Both the position numbers and the translations under genes were made by a program. Under the pieces are notes generated by a model. It was not told where the DNA came from. It was given only the letters and a program-made list of their open reading frames with translations, and did not search any database. From Sorangium cellulosum So0157-2 (GTDB lineage: Bacteria > Myxococcota_A > Polyangia > Polyangiales > Polyangiaceae), in the NCBI RefSeq assembly GCF_000418325.1, contig NC_021658.1, forward strand, positions 2,790,001 to 2,854,000: 64,000 nt of DNA. Reading direction: 5' to 3'. Each line of letters opens with the position of its first letter. Positions within the stretch are counted from its first letter, which is position 1. Below, in pieces: positions 52,236-60,300 of the stretch.

Positions 52236-54434
52236 TCAAAACTTTACCTTCGGTTGAATCGCGCCCACCGGCTTCTGGTCCTCCGGGTCGCGCGCCGTCT
52301 CTTTCCCGTCTTTCCCGCGTTGCTGCGTCGCGGGCGGCTTCGACCCCGCCCTGCCGCCGCCGGTCTTCCGCTGCTGGCTCGCCGTCGTCGCCGACGCCGG
52401 CGGCTTCGCCTGCGCATCCTCCCCGGCGCTCGCCGCCCCGTCCGGCGCCGACGCCGCCCCCGTCGCCTGCGGCCCCGCCGTGGGCTGCGGCGCTGCCGCC
52501 TCCGCCCCCTCCTTCACGCTCGTCCCCGGCGCCCCGCCCACCGTCGTCGGGGCCGCCGAGGGCTGCTCCGGCGGCGGCGCCGGCTGCGCTCCCGGGCCCC
52601 TCGACACAACCGCCCACGCGACCGCCCCCGCCGCGGCGGCGCACCCGAGCCCCGCCACCGCCCAGAGCGCCTTCCGGGACTTCTGAGGCTGCTCGACGAC
52701 GATCGGAATCTCCCCGCCCTCGTCCTCCCCCGCGGCGCTGCGCGCCGAGACGGGCGGCATCGCCGGCGCCTGCTGCACGCCCCTGCCCGCAGCCATCGGC
52801 AACGGCGGCGCCCCCGCCCCCGGCCGCATCAGATCCGCCGGACTCCTCGAGATCGGCGGCACCCCGCCGACAGCGGGCCCCCCCGCCGCCCCGCTCACCG
52901 CACCCCCCGCCCCCGCCTCGACGAGCCCCGCCTCGCGCAGCAGCTTCTCCGCATCGATGACCAGCGTCCCCTTCGGCCCCATCGCCGCCGACGCCGCCCC
53001 CGCGCCCGCCCCCTCGGCCGCATGCGCCTCGACCCGCCGCTGCGCCGGCGGCGCCGGCGGCATGTCCTCCCCCGCGGCGCTGCGCGCCGAGACGGGCGGC
53101 ATCGCCGGCGCCTGCTGCACGCCCCTGCCCGCAGCCATCGGCAACGGCGGCGCCCCCGCCCCCGGCCGCATCAGATCCGCCGGACTCCTCGAGATCGGCG
53201 GCGGCACCCCGCCGACAGCGGGCCCCCCCGCCGCCCCGCTCACCGCATTCCCCGCCCCCGCCTCGACGAGCCCCGCCTCGCGCAGCAGCTTCTCCGCATC
53301 GATGACCAGCGTCCCCTTCGGCCCCATCGCCGCCGACGCCGCCCCCGCGCCCGCCCCCTCGGCCGCATGCGCCTCGACCCGCCGCTGCGCCGGCGGCGCC
53401 GACGGCATCCGCCCCCGCTCCGACACCGGGCCCGCGGGCACCGGCCCCGCCCCCCCGGCGGTCTGCGCCAGGTGCGCCGCGCCCCCCGCCTGCTGCGCCG
53501 CGTACCGCTCGCGCCACCCGCCGAACTGCGGCTTCTCCCCCGTCTCGCCCTGCGGCCGCGCCCCGAACAGCTTGCGCGCGATCTCCCCCGCGTCCTCCGC
53601 GACGTCCTCGATCCGCAGCAGCGCCCCGTGACGATCCTCCATCGTCACGTCGCGCTCCCGCACGAACCGCACCGACACCCCGCCCGGGATGTCCGCCTCA
53701 CGACCGCTCGTGATCGACGTCCACTTGATGTTCGACCGGTACAGCACCGTCGCGATCCTCGCCGCGGCGTGCGCGATGGCCCCGAACGGCTCATCGTGCT
53801 TGTGCACGATCACGACCCGCTTCGGCAGCGACCCCTCGTCCGCCACCCAGTCCCACGTCGCGCTGCTCCGCCGCAGGTACGGCAGATCCCCGAACTCCTC
53901 GACATACCGCTCCAGCACGTGCGCCACCCGCTCCGGCGCGTCGCGCACCGCGCCCACGTACTCGCGGTAAAACATGCCCGCCGACGAGTTGACCTCCGTC
54001 GCGTTCATCACATGCCGGTAAAAAGTCGCCGACGCCTCCAGGAGCGACGTGTACCCGAGGTCCCGATCCACCGCGACGATCCCGTGCGCGAACGGCGGGT
54101 TCCCCCGACCGGCGTGATCCATCGCCCCGCCGATCCGGAACCCGAAGATGAGCCCCATCGCCCCGTGCCCAGGCTCGTGCTGCGTGTCGTCGCGCGACAG
54201 GTTGCCGATCGCGAACGCATGCGTCGCCCCCGTCGCGGGCTCGATGTACTTCATCAGCCGCGCCAGATGGCTGAAATGCGTCGTCGTCAGCGCCCCCTGC
54301 GGCACCTCCGGGCAGTACATGAAATCGATCTGATGCCCAGGGATGTTCCCGTGCAGCACGTGATACCACGCCGCCTCCGCAGGCGCGCGGTACCGCGGGA
54401 TCACATACCCCGAGGCGCCCTCGCTACCGTACAT
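52236..54434 (-). CDS. hypothetical GTPase-partner protein with internal duplication
   Basis: A 732-residue protein of unknown family. The first ~310 residues are a compact mixed domain without a signal peptide (DFMYCPEVPQGALTTTHFSH, GAMGLIFGFRIGGAMDHAG, KRVVIVHKHDEPFGAIAHAA). Then come two ~114-residue copies of a Pro/Ala/Gly segment containing KGTLVIDAEKLLREAGLVEA. A transmembrane helix (ALWAVAGLGCAAAAGAVAWA) and a Pro/Ala/Lys-rich tail end the protein. The N-terminal domain should be cytoplasmic. Its ATG overlaps the GTPase stop by 11 bp, which suggests a direct partnership, perhaps as effector or regulator of the GTPase; that role is inference. Confidence 0.72.
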   Translation of the reverse strand: MYGSEGASGYVIPRYRAPAEAAWYHVLHGNIPGHQIDFMYCPEVPQGALTTTHFSHLARLMKYIEPATGATHAFAIGNLSRDDTQHEPGHGAMGLIFGFRIGGAMDHAGRGNPPFAHGIVAVDRDLGYTSLLEASATFYRHVMNATEVNSSAGMFYREYVGAVRDAPERVAHVLERYVEEFGDLPYLRRSSATWDWVADEGSLPKRVVIVHKHDEPFGAIAHAAARIATVLYRSNIKWTSITSGREADIPGGVSVRFVRERDVTMEDRHGALLRIEDVAEDAGEIARKLFGARPQGETGEKPQFGGWRERYAAQQAGGAAHLAQTAGGAGPVPAGPVSERGRMPSAPPAQRRVEAHAAEGAGAGAASAAMGPKGTLVIDAEKLLREAGLVEAGAGNAVSGAAGGPAVGGVPPPISRSPADLMRPGAGAPPLPMAAGRGVQQAPAMPPVSARSAAGEDMPPAPPAQRRVEAHAAEGAGAGAASAAMGPKGTLVIDAEKLLREAGLVEAGAGGAVSGAAGGPAVGGVPPISRSPADLMRPGAGAPPLPMAAGRGVQQAPAMPPVSARSAAGEDEGGEIPIVVEQPQKSRKALWAVAGLGCAAAAGAVAWAVVSRGPGAQPAPPPEQPSAAPTTVGGAPGTSVKEGAEAAAPQPTAGPQATGAASAPDGAASAGEDAQAKPPASATTASQQRKTGGGRAGSKPPATQQRGKDGKETARDPEDQKPVGAIQPKVKF
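52724..53407 (-). repeat. 342-bp direct tandem duplication in the GTPase-partner gene
   Basis: Two adjacent near-identical copies (starting about 52724 and 53066) differ by a 3-bp indel and a few substitutions. Each encodes VIDAEKLLREAGLVEAGAG and RSPADLMRPGAGAPPLP. The similarity implies a recent duplication in frame. Confidence 0.9.
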
Positions 54435-55446
54435 TGGGCCTGACCTGCTGCTGCGGCATCTGCGGGGCCGGGAGCTGCGCCGTCCGCGACAGCGAAGGAT
54501 TCGGCCCGATGTCCGCCTTCATCCGCTGGAGCAGCTGCGGATCATACGCGTTCTTCGGGAGGATCCGCTCCACGAAGTGCGAGAACAAATGGTGCGTGCT
54601 GTGCCCGTAGCTCGCCGAACCGACCAGCACCCGAATGTCGATGTGGTTCTTGTACCGCTCGAGGCTGTCGATGAGCGGCTTGTAATACCCGCGCGCCTCC
54701 TTCTCCACCTCGGCCGGCGTCCCGGACAGAACATCGGACTTGTTGATGAACAGCACCACCGCCTTGCACGACGCCAGCGTCTTCGGGCTGAAGAAGAACT
54801 GCAGCGACTGCGGCTGAAACTCCCGGAGCTGCTCCTGGATCCGCGACGGCTCGAGCTTCTGCCCGTCCTTGCCCGCCAGATCCACCACCATCAGGAGCCC
54901 ATGGATCTCCTCCATGATGAGCTCCTGCTGCGCGTCCACGATGTGCTCGCCGCCCCAGTCGCCGATCTCGAACACGTGCTCCGTCAAGACCTCTTTCGTG
55001 AGCACGTGGCTGACCGTCCGCTCGTACCGCTCGATCTTCGTCCCCTGCAGCGTGCCGAGATCCACGAGCGGGTTCGCCCACTTGAGCGTGAGCGACGTCT
55101 TGCCCGTCCACTTGATGCCCAGGGTCAGGATCTTGTAGCGCTTCTGCGTGATCTTCGGCCGGCTATCGAGCTCGCTCTTGTACCAGTCGATCTCCTTCTG
55201 CTGGGCGTCGAGCCAGTCGACCTTCTGCCGGTCCTCGCCCCGCGCGATGTCGAGCGCCTGCTGGAGCTGCGCGTACTGCCCGCGCATCTGCTCCAGCTGG
55301 TTCTTCGCCTGCCGGAGCGCCTCGATGTGCTGGTTCGCGTCCTTCAGCTGCCGCTTCAGCGGCGCCACCTGCATCAGCAAGAACACGACGCCCGCGCCGC
55401 ACGCCACCGCAACCAACCCAAGCACAATCGGTAGAACAACCTGCAT
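54424..55446 (-). CDS. membrane-anchored small GTPase with coiled coil
   Basis: A 340-residue protein. An N-terminal transmembrane helix (VVLPIVLGLVAVACGAGVVF) is followed by a coiled coil of about 70 residues (LKRQLKDANQHIEALRQAK). A Ras/Arf-type G domain has P-loop GIKWTGKT (110-117), G3 DWGGEH (Asp163), G4 NKSD (235-238) and a G5-like VGSAS. The usual catalytic Gln after DxxG is Glu here. A ~40-residue Pro/Gln tail ends the protein. This topology resembles eukaryotic SR-beta, with an N-terminal anchor and a cytoplasmic Arf-like domain. The ATG at 55446 is preferred to a TTG three codons upstream. It is the first gene of the ten-gene operon. Confidence 0.85.
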   Translation of the reverse strand: MQVVLPIVLGLVAVACGAGVVFLLMQVAPLKRQLKDANQHIEALRQAKNQLEQMRGQYAQLQQALDIARGEDRQKVDWLDAQQKEIDWYKSELDSRPKITQKRYKILTLGIKWTGKTSLTLKWANPLVDLGTLQGTKIERYERTVSHVLTKEVLTEHVFEIGDWGGEHIVDAQQELIMEEIHGLLMVVDLAGKDGQKLEPSRIQEQLREFQPQSLQFFFSPKTLASCKAVVLFINKSDVLSGTPAEVEKEARGYYKPLIDSLERYKNHIDIRVLVGSASYGHSTHHLFSHFVERILPKNAYDPQLLQRMKADIGPNPSLSRTAQLPAPQMPQQQVRPNVR

Positions 55447-55711
55447 GGCCCTCAAACCTCGCGCCCCGACGGGCGGCTATCCCAAGCTGTCCTGTCCCGT
55501 GAGGCCGGAAAAACGGCCAGCGCGGGCCGGCCTGAGTCCTGAGCTCTCATCAGACCACGGCTCGCCGCAGCGGACAAGTCCGAGGTAGTCCTCGGCACCA
55601 GCCGTGCCTTCAACGTTCGCCAGCGTTCGCCACCGCCCGCCATGGCCCCACACGCCTCGCGCCCCGCGCCCATGCCGCTCCCCACGACGCCCCGCTACCG
55701 GCCTGTCCCGC

Positions 55712-56776
55712 TCACCGCGCGCCGCCGCCCTTCCGGGTGACCCGCGGCAACGCCGTCCTCGTCTCCGGCGCGAGATCCAGCGCGTCCCGCTCCCCGGCCG
55801 CGAGCCGCAGCGCGCCCGCATACGCGATCATCGCCCCGTTGTCCGTGCAGCTCGCGAACGGCGGGACGAACAGCGCGAGCCCCCGCCGCTCGCACGCCGC
55901 CGCCATCCTCGCCCGGAGCCCCCGGTTCGCCGCGACGCCCCCCGCGAGCACCACCCGCTCGACCCCCTCGACCCGCGCCGCCCGCACGGTCTTCTGCACG
56001 AGCGCGTCGACCACCGCGCCCTGGAACGCCGCGCACAGGTCGTGGAGCGCCTGCCCCTCGGGCCGCCCCCGCTTCGCCACGTGGCGCGCCACCGCGCTCT
56101 TGATGCCCGAGAAGCTGAACTCCAGCGACTCCTTCCGCGCCATCACCGCCGGCACCGCCTCCGACGCGGCCGCCGGATCCCCCGTCGCCGCGAGCCGGTC
56201 GACCACCGGGCCGCCCGGATACCCGAGGCCGAGCAGCTTCGCCACCTTGTCGAACGCCTCGCCCGCCGCGTCGTCGCGCGTCGCGCCGAGCTCGCGGATC
56301 GCGCCGAGCGAGGGCCCGTCCACCCGGTAGATCGCCGTGTGCCCGCCCGAGGCGAGCAGCGCGACGTACGGGAACGACGGCCGCTCCTCCGGCGGCGGCG
56401 CGCCGCCCCGCCGCAGGAACACCGCGAGCAGGTGCCCCACGAGGTGATCGACGCCGACGAGCGGCTTGCCCGCCGCCCACGCGAGCCCCTTCGCCGCCTG
56501 CAGGCCGACGAGCAGCGCCCCCGCGAGCCCCGGCCGCGACGTCACCGCGACGCCGTCGAGGTCCGCCGCCGCGACGCCGGCGCGCGAGAGCGCCTCGCGC
56601 ACCACCGGGACCACCGCGCGCGCGTGATCGCGCGCCGCGACCTCGGGCACGACCCCGCCGTACGGCGCGTGCAGCGCCACCTGGCTGCGCACGACGTCCG
56701 AGAGGACGTCGCCGCCCTCGGTCACCACCGCCGCCGCCGTCTCGTCGCACGATGTCTCGATCCCTAGAACCCGCAT
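55712..56776 (-). CDS. tsaD: tRNA threonylcarbamoyladenosine transferase TsaD
   Basis: A 354-residue ASKHA-fold enzyme that, with TsaB and TsaE, transfers the threonylcarbamoyl group to A37 of ANN-reading tRNAs. It begins MRVLGIETSCDETAAAVV, the family's N-terminal motif. The metal site is HLVGH (the HxxxH motif), with the second metal ligand in SCTDNGAMIAYAG. YVALLASGGHTAI and FSFSGIKSAV are further landmarks. The length is normal. Its start overlaps the end of the lipoprotein gene by 13 bp, so this essential gene is co-expressed with the TPR/HEAT and lipoprotein genes. Confidence 0.95.
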   Translation of the reverse strand: MRVLGIETSCDETAAAVVTEGGDVLSDVVRSQVALHAPYGGVVPEVAARDHARAVVPVVREALSRAGVAAADLDGVAVTSRPGLAGALLVGLQAAKGLAWAAGKPLVGVDHLVGHLLAVFLRRGGAPPPEERPSFPYVALLASGGHTAIYRVDGPSLGAIRELGATRDDAAGEAFDKVAKLLGLGYPGGPVVDRLAATGDPAAASEAVPAVMARKESLEFSFSGIKSAVARHVAKRGRPEGQALHDLCAAFQGAVVDALVQKTVRAARVEGVERVVLAGGVAANRGLRARMAAACERRGLALFVPPFASCTDNGAMIAYAGALRLAAGERDALDLAPETRTALPRVTRKGGGAR

Positions 56777-57363
56777 GTCCCCGTCCGCCGCGTCAGCCTG
56801 AAATTGCCGAACACCTGCCGCTCTCCCTCCGCCTGCGCCTCGCCCGGCGCAAGCGGCTCCCGGCCCGGCCGGAGCAGGCGGACCTCGACCGACGCGTCCG
56901 TGCGCAGCGACAGGATCGCGAGCAGCGGCTCCGCCGCAGGATCCGACGCGCTCACCGCGTAGATCGCGTTGCGCTCGCGGCCCTCCCCGAAGTCCAGCCG
57001 CGACAGCGGATCGTGGGCGAGCGCGCCGATCGGCCGCAGCGGCGCGCCGTCGAGGAGGCGCCGCTCCGGCGCGGCGCCGTCGGGCGCCTCGTAGGTCCAC
57101 AGCGCGCCCGGCGGCTCCGGCCCGTCGAGCGCGTCCGCGTCGAGCGACAGCCGCATCTGCACCCGCGGGCTCAGGCCCGCGCGGAACGCGCCGCCCAGCG
57201 TGATCGCGCCGCAGTAGGCCTCGCCGTCGGCCGTCGAGAACCGGCTCACGTCGTCGCAGCCGGCCGCGCCGCCCGCCGCCGCCGCGCTCGCCGCGCCGGC
57301 CAGGACGAGCGGCGCGAGCCGCAGCGGGACGCGCCGCGGCCCGGGCGCTGCAGCGGCGCTCAC
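56764..57363 (-). CDS. hypothetical lipoprotein
   Basis: A 199-residue protein with signal peptide LAPLVLAGAASAAAAGGAAGC, where the final Cys is a plausible lipidation site. The mature part is beta-rich (AYCGAITLGGAFRAGLSP, LLAILSLRTDASVEVRLL) and ends RTGTCGF. No family recognised. GTG start in a GTGA overlap with the stop of the TPR/HEAT gene, and its 3' end overlaps tsaD. The chain of overlaps means that all three are translated from one message. Confidence 0.75.
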   Translation of the reverse strand: MSAAAAPGPRRVPLRLAPLVLAGAASAAAAGGAAGCDDVSRFSTADGEAYCGAITLGGAFRAGLSPRVQMRLSLDADALDGPEPPGALWTYEAPDGAAPERRLLDGAPLRPIGALAHDPLSRLDFGEGRERNAIYAVSASDPAAEPLLAILSLRTDASVEVRLLRPGREPLAPGEAQAEGERQVFGNFRLTRRTGTCGF

Positions 57364-60300
57364 GGCGCGCCGCTCCGCATCAGATCGGCCGCGGCCTGGC
57401 GCACGCGCGGCTCGGGGTCGCGCGCCGCGAGGTGCTTCAGCACCGGCGCCGCCGCCGCGCGATCCGCCGAGGCGAGGGCGCGCGCCGCCGCCTCGCGCAC
57501 GAGGGCGTACGCGTCGGAGCGGGCCGCCGCGCCGAGCGTCGCCGCCACCTGGCCCGGCCGCCCGCCGGCCGCGCCGCCGGGCGCGCCCAGCCGGCCCAGG
57601 GCCTCCGCCGCGCGGACGCGGAGCGGCCAGCTCGGCGAGGTCCGCAGGAGCTCCGAGACCGCCGCGATGGTCGGCCCGTGCCGGACCGCGCCGAGCGCCG
57701 CGAGCGCCGCCCGCCGCACGCTCTCCTCCGGATCGCCGAGCGCGTCGACCACCGCGGCCTGCCCCTCGGGCTCGGGCCGCGTCGCGAGCAGCTCCACCGC
57801 GCGCGTGCGCACCTCGATCGCCGGGTGCCGCACGAGCGCCACGAACCCGCCCACGACCGCGGCCGCGACCCCCTCCACGGCCGCCTCGACCTGCCGCCGG
57901 AGCTCCGGGGCGAGCTCGGCGCGCCCGTCCGTGAACGGCGCGAGCCCGAGCGCCGCCCCGCCGCCCGCGGCGCCGCGATCGCCGGCCGCGCCGCGCGGGC
58001 CGGCCGCGCCGCGCGACAGGATCGCGTCCGCGACGACGAGCGCCCGCTCCGGCGACGTCGCGACCGCTGCGACCGCGGCCTTCTGGAGCGCCGGGCCGAG
58101 CGCCACGAGCGCGGCCGCGCGGTCCTCCGGGCCGGGCGGATCCGGATCGAGCCCCGCGAGCACGTCCTTCACCGTCAGCGCCCCGTCCGGCACGGGCAGC
58201 GGCTCGCGCGCGCGGGGGTACGCGCGCCGCGTGAGCGCGACCGCCGCCGACACCGCGGCCGCGCGCAGCCCCTCGTCCGACGAGAACGCGCCGGCCGCGA
58301 TCGCCTGCGCGGCGCTCCCCGAGGCGGGCGCCTCGGCCTCGCCGGGGCCGCCCTTCGTCGAGGCGCCGTCGCCGAGCCGCGCGAGCGTGAGCAGCGCCGC
58401 GCGGCGGAGCTCCGGCTCGCTCGAGTCCGCGAGCGACATGAACAGCGCGGGCCCCTCGCCGCCGCCGCCGATCTCGCCCAGCGCGCGGACCGCGGCCGCG
58501 CGCGGCACGGAGCCGGCCTCGGGCGCCCGCGCGACCGCGGACAGCGCCGCCGCGTGCCTCCGGTCGCGCGTCAGCCCGAGGCCGACCGCCGCGATCGCCC
58601 GCACCTCCGGCGCCGGCGACGACAGGAGCCGCGCGAGCAGCGCCTCGGCCTTCGCCGCGGGCCGGCCGCCGCCCGCCGCGAGCCGCGCCACGCCCCAGGT
58701 CGCCGCGACCGCGACCGCGTCGTTCGGCAGCACGGTCGCCGCCGCGTCCCGCGGGGCGAGCATCTGCTCGTAGCGCTCCAGCATCGACGGGTCGCGCAGC
58801 GCGCCGCACGCGATCATCGCGCGGGCGCGCAGGCCCTTGTCCGCCTGCCCGATCGCGAAGTTGTAGAGCGCCGGCCCGGCGCTCTTGTTCTCGACGTAGG
58901 CCAGCACCTCGATCGCGACCTTCTGCTGCGACTCCTTCTCGTCGGCGAGCGCGTCGAGCAGCGGCTTCACCGCGCGCGCGCCGATCTTCGCGAGCTCCGC
59001 GCGCGCGGCCGCGCTCGCCGCGCCGCCCTCGGCGCGGACCTTCTGCATCAGCGGGAAGGTCATCGCCCCGTACAGCTCGACGAGCAGCCGCCGGTAGAGC
59101 GGCTTCTGCGGGTTGCCGACCGCGACCGGCAGGAGCTCGCGCTCGAGCACCTCGAGCGAGCTCCGGCCGAGGTTCACTTGCATCGACATCCGCGCGGCGC
59201 GCGCGACGAGCTCCTCGTCGTTGGACGCCCGCACGACGCGCCGGAAGAGCCGGTCGGCCTCGTCGGCCTGCCCCGCGGTGAGCAGGAGCTCGGCGAGGTC
59301 GAAGTAGACGGGGAACAGCCGGTCGTTCTTCGCGAGCGCCTGCCGGTACTCGGCGATGGCGCGCGGGAAGTCCTGCCGCCTCCGGTACATGTCGCCGAGC
59401 TTCTGATGGCCGCTCGCGTCCTCGGGCGACAGCTCGACGGCGCGCGCGGCGTACCGGATCGCGTCGTCGTCGCGGTAGAGCTCCGCGGCGTACTGCGCCA
59501 TGCGCTGGTAGAACTCGCGGGCCCGCTTCGGGTTCACCTCGACGAGCTTGCCCAGCACGTCGATGGCGCCGAGGAGGTTCTGCTGGAGCACGAGGACGCG
59601 CTCCAGCGCGAGGAGCGAGTCCTCGTCGCCCGGCGCGGCCTGGACGAGCTTGCGGAGCGTCGCCTCGGCGTCGGGCAGCCGGTGCAGCTTGCGCTGCACC
59701 TCGGCGAGCAGCCGCCCCGCCTCCAGGTCGGGCGGGGTCGCGTTGAAGCGCGCGCCGAGCGGCCCGACGCGGCCCTGCAGCTCGTGGGTGAGCGACCAGA
59801 GGCTGACGATGTGGGTGCGCGCCTCGCGCGCGAGCAGCTTGTCGCCGCCCGCGCCGGCGAGCAGCTGCTCCCACAGCTCGCGCGCCTCGGCGTAGCGCGG
59901 CCCGGCGTTGCCGAGCGAGCTCGCGGTGCGCTCCAGCGCGATCGCCAGCGCCTTCTTGTAGCGGGCGTTCGCGGGCTCGAGCTGCGCGGCCTCCCGGAGC
60001 GCGGCGAGCGCCTCGGCCACCATGTCGTGGTCGAGGTACACCTCGCCGAGGGTGGCCGCGGCGCGCGCCCGGCTCGGCACGACCTGCTTGATGCGCGCCC
60101 AGGTCTCCAGCGCCTTCTTCTTGTCGCCCGCCTGGAAGTACCGGTCGCCGAGGTCGACGAGGTGGCTCGGATCCCCGCCCGCGGCCCCGGCGAGCCGCTG
60201 GAGCACCTTGAGGGCCCGGTCCTTCTCCTCCACGCGCTCGTAGAAGTCGGCGACGGCCGCGAGCGTCTCGGGCTCGTCCGCGACGCGCCCCTCGAGCTGG

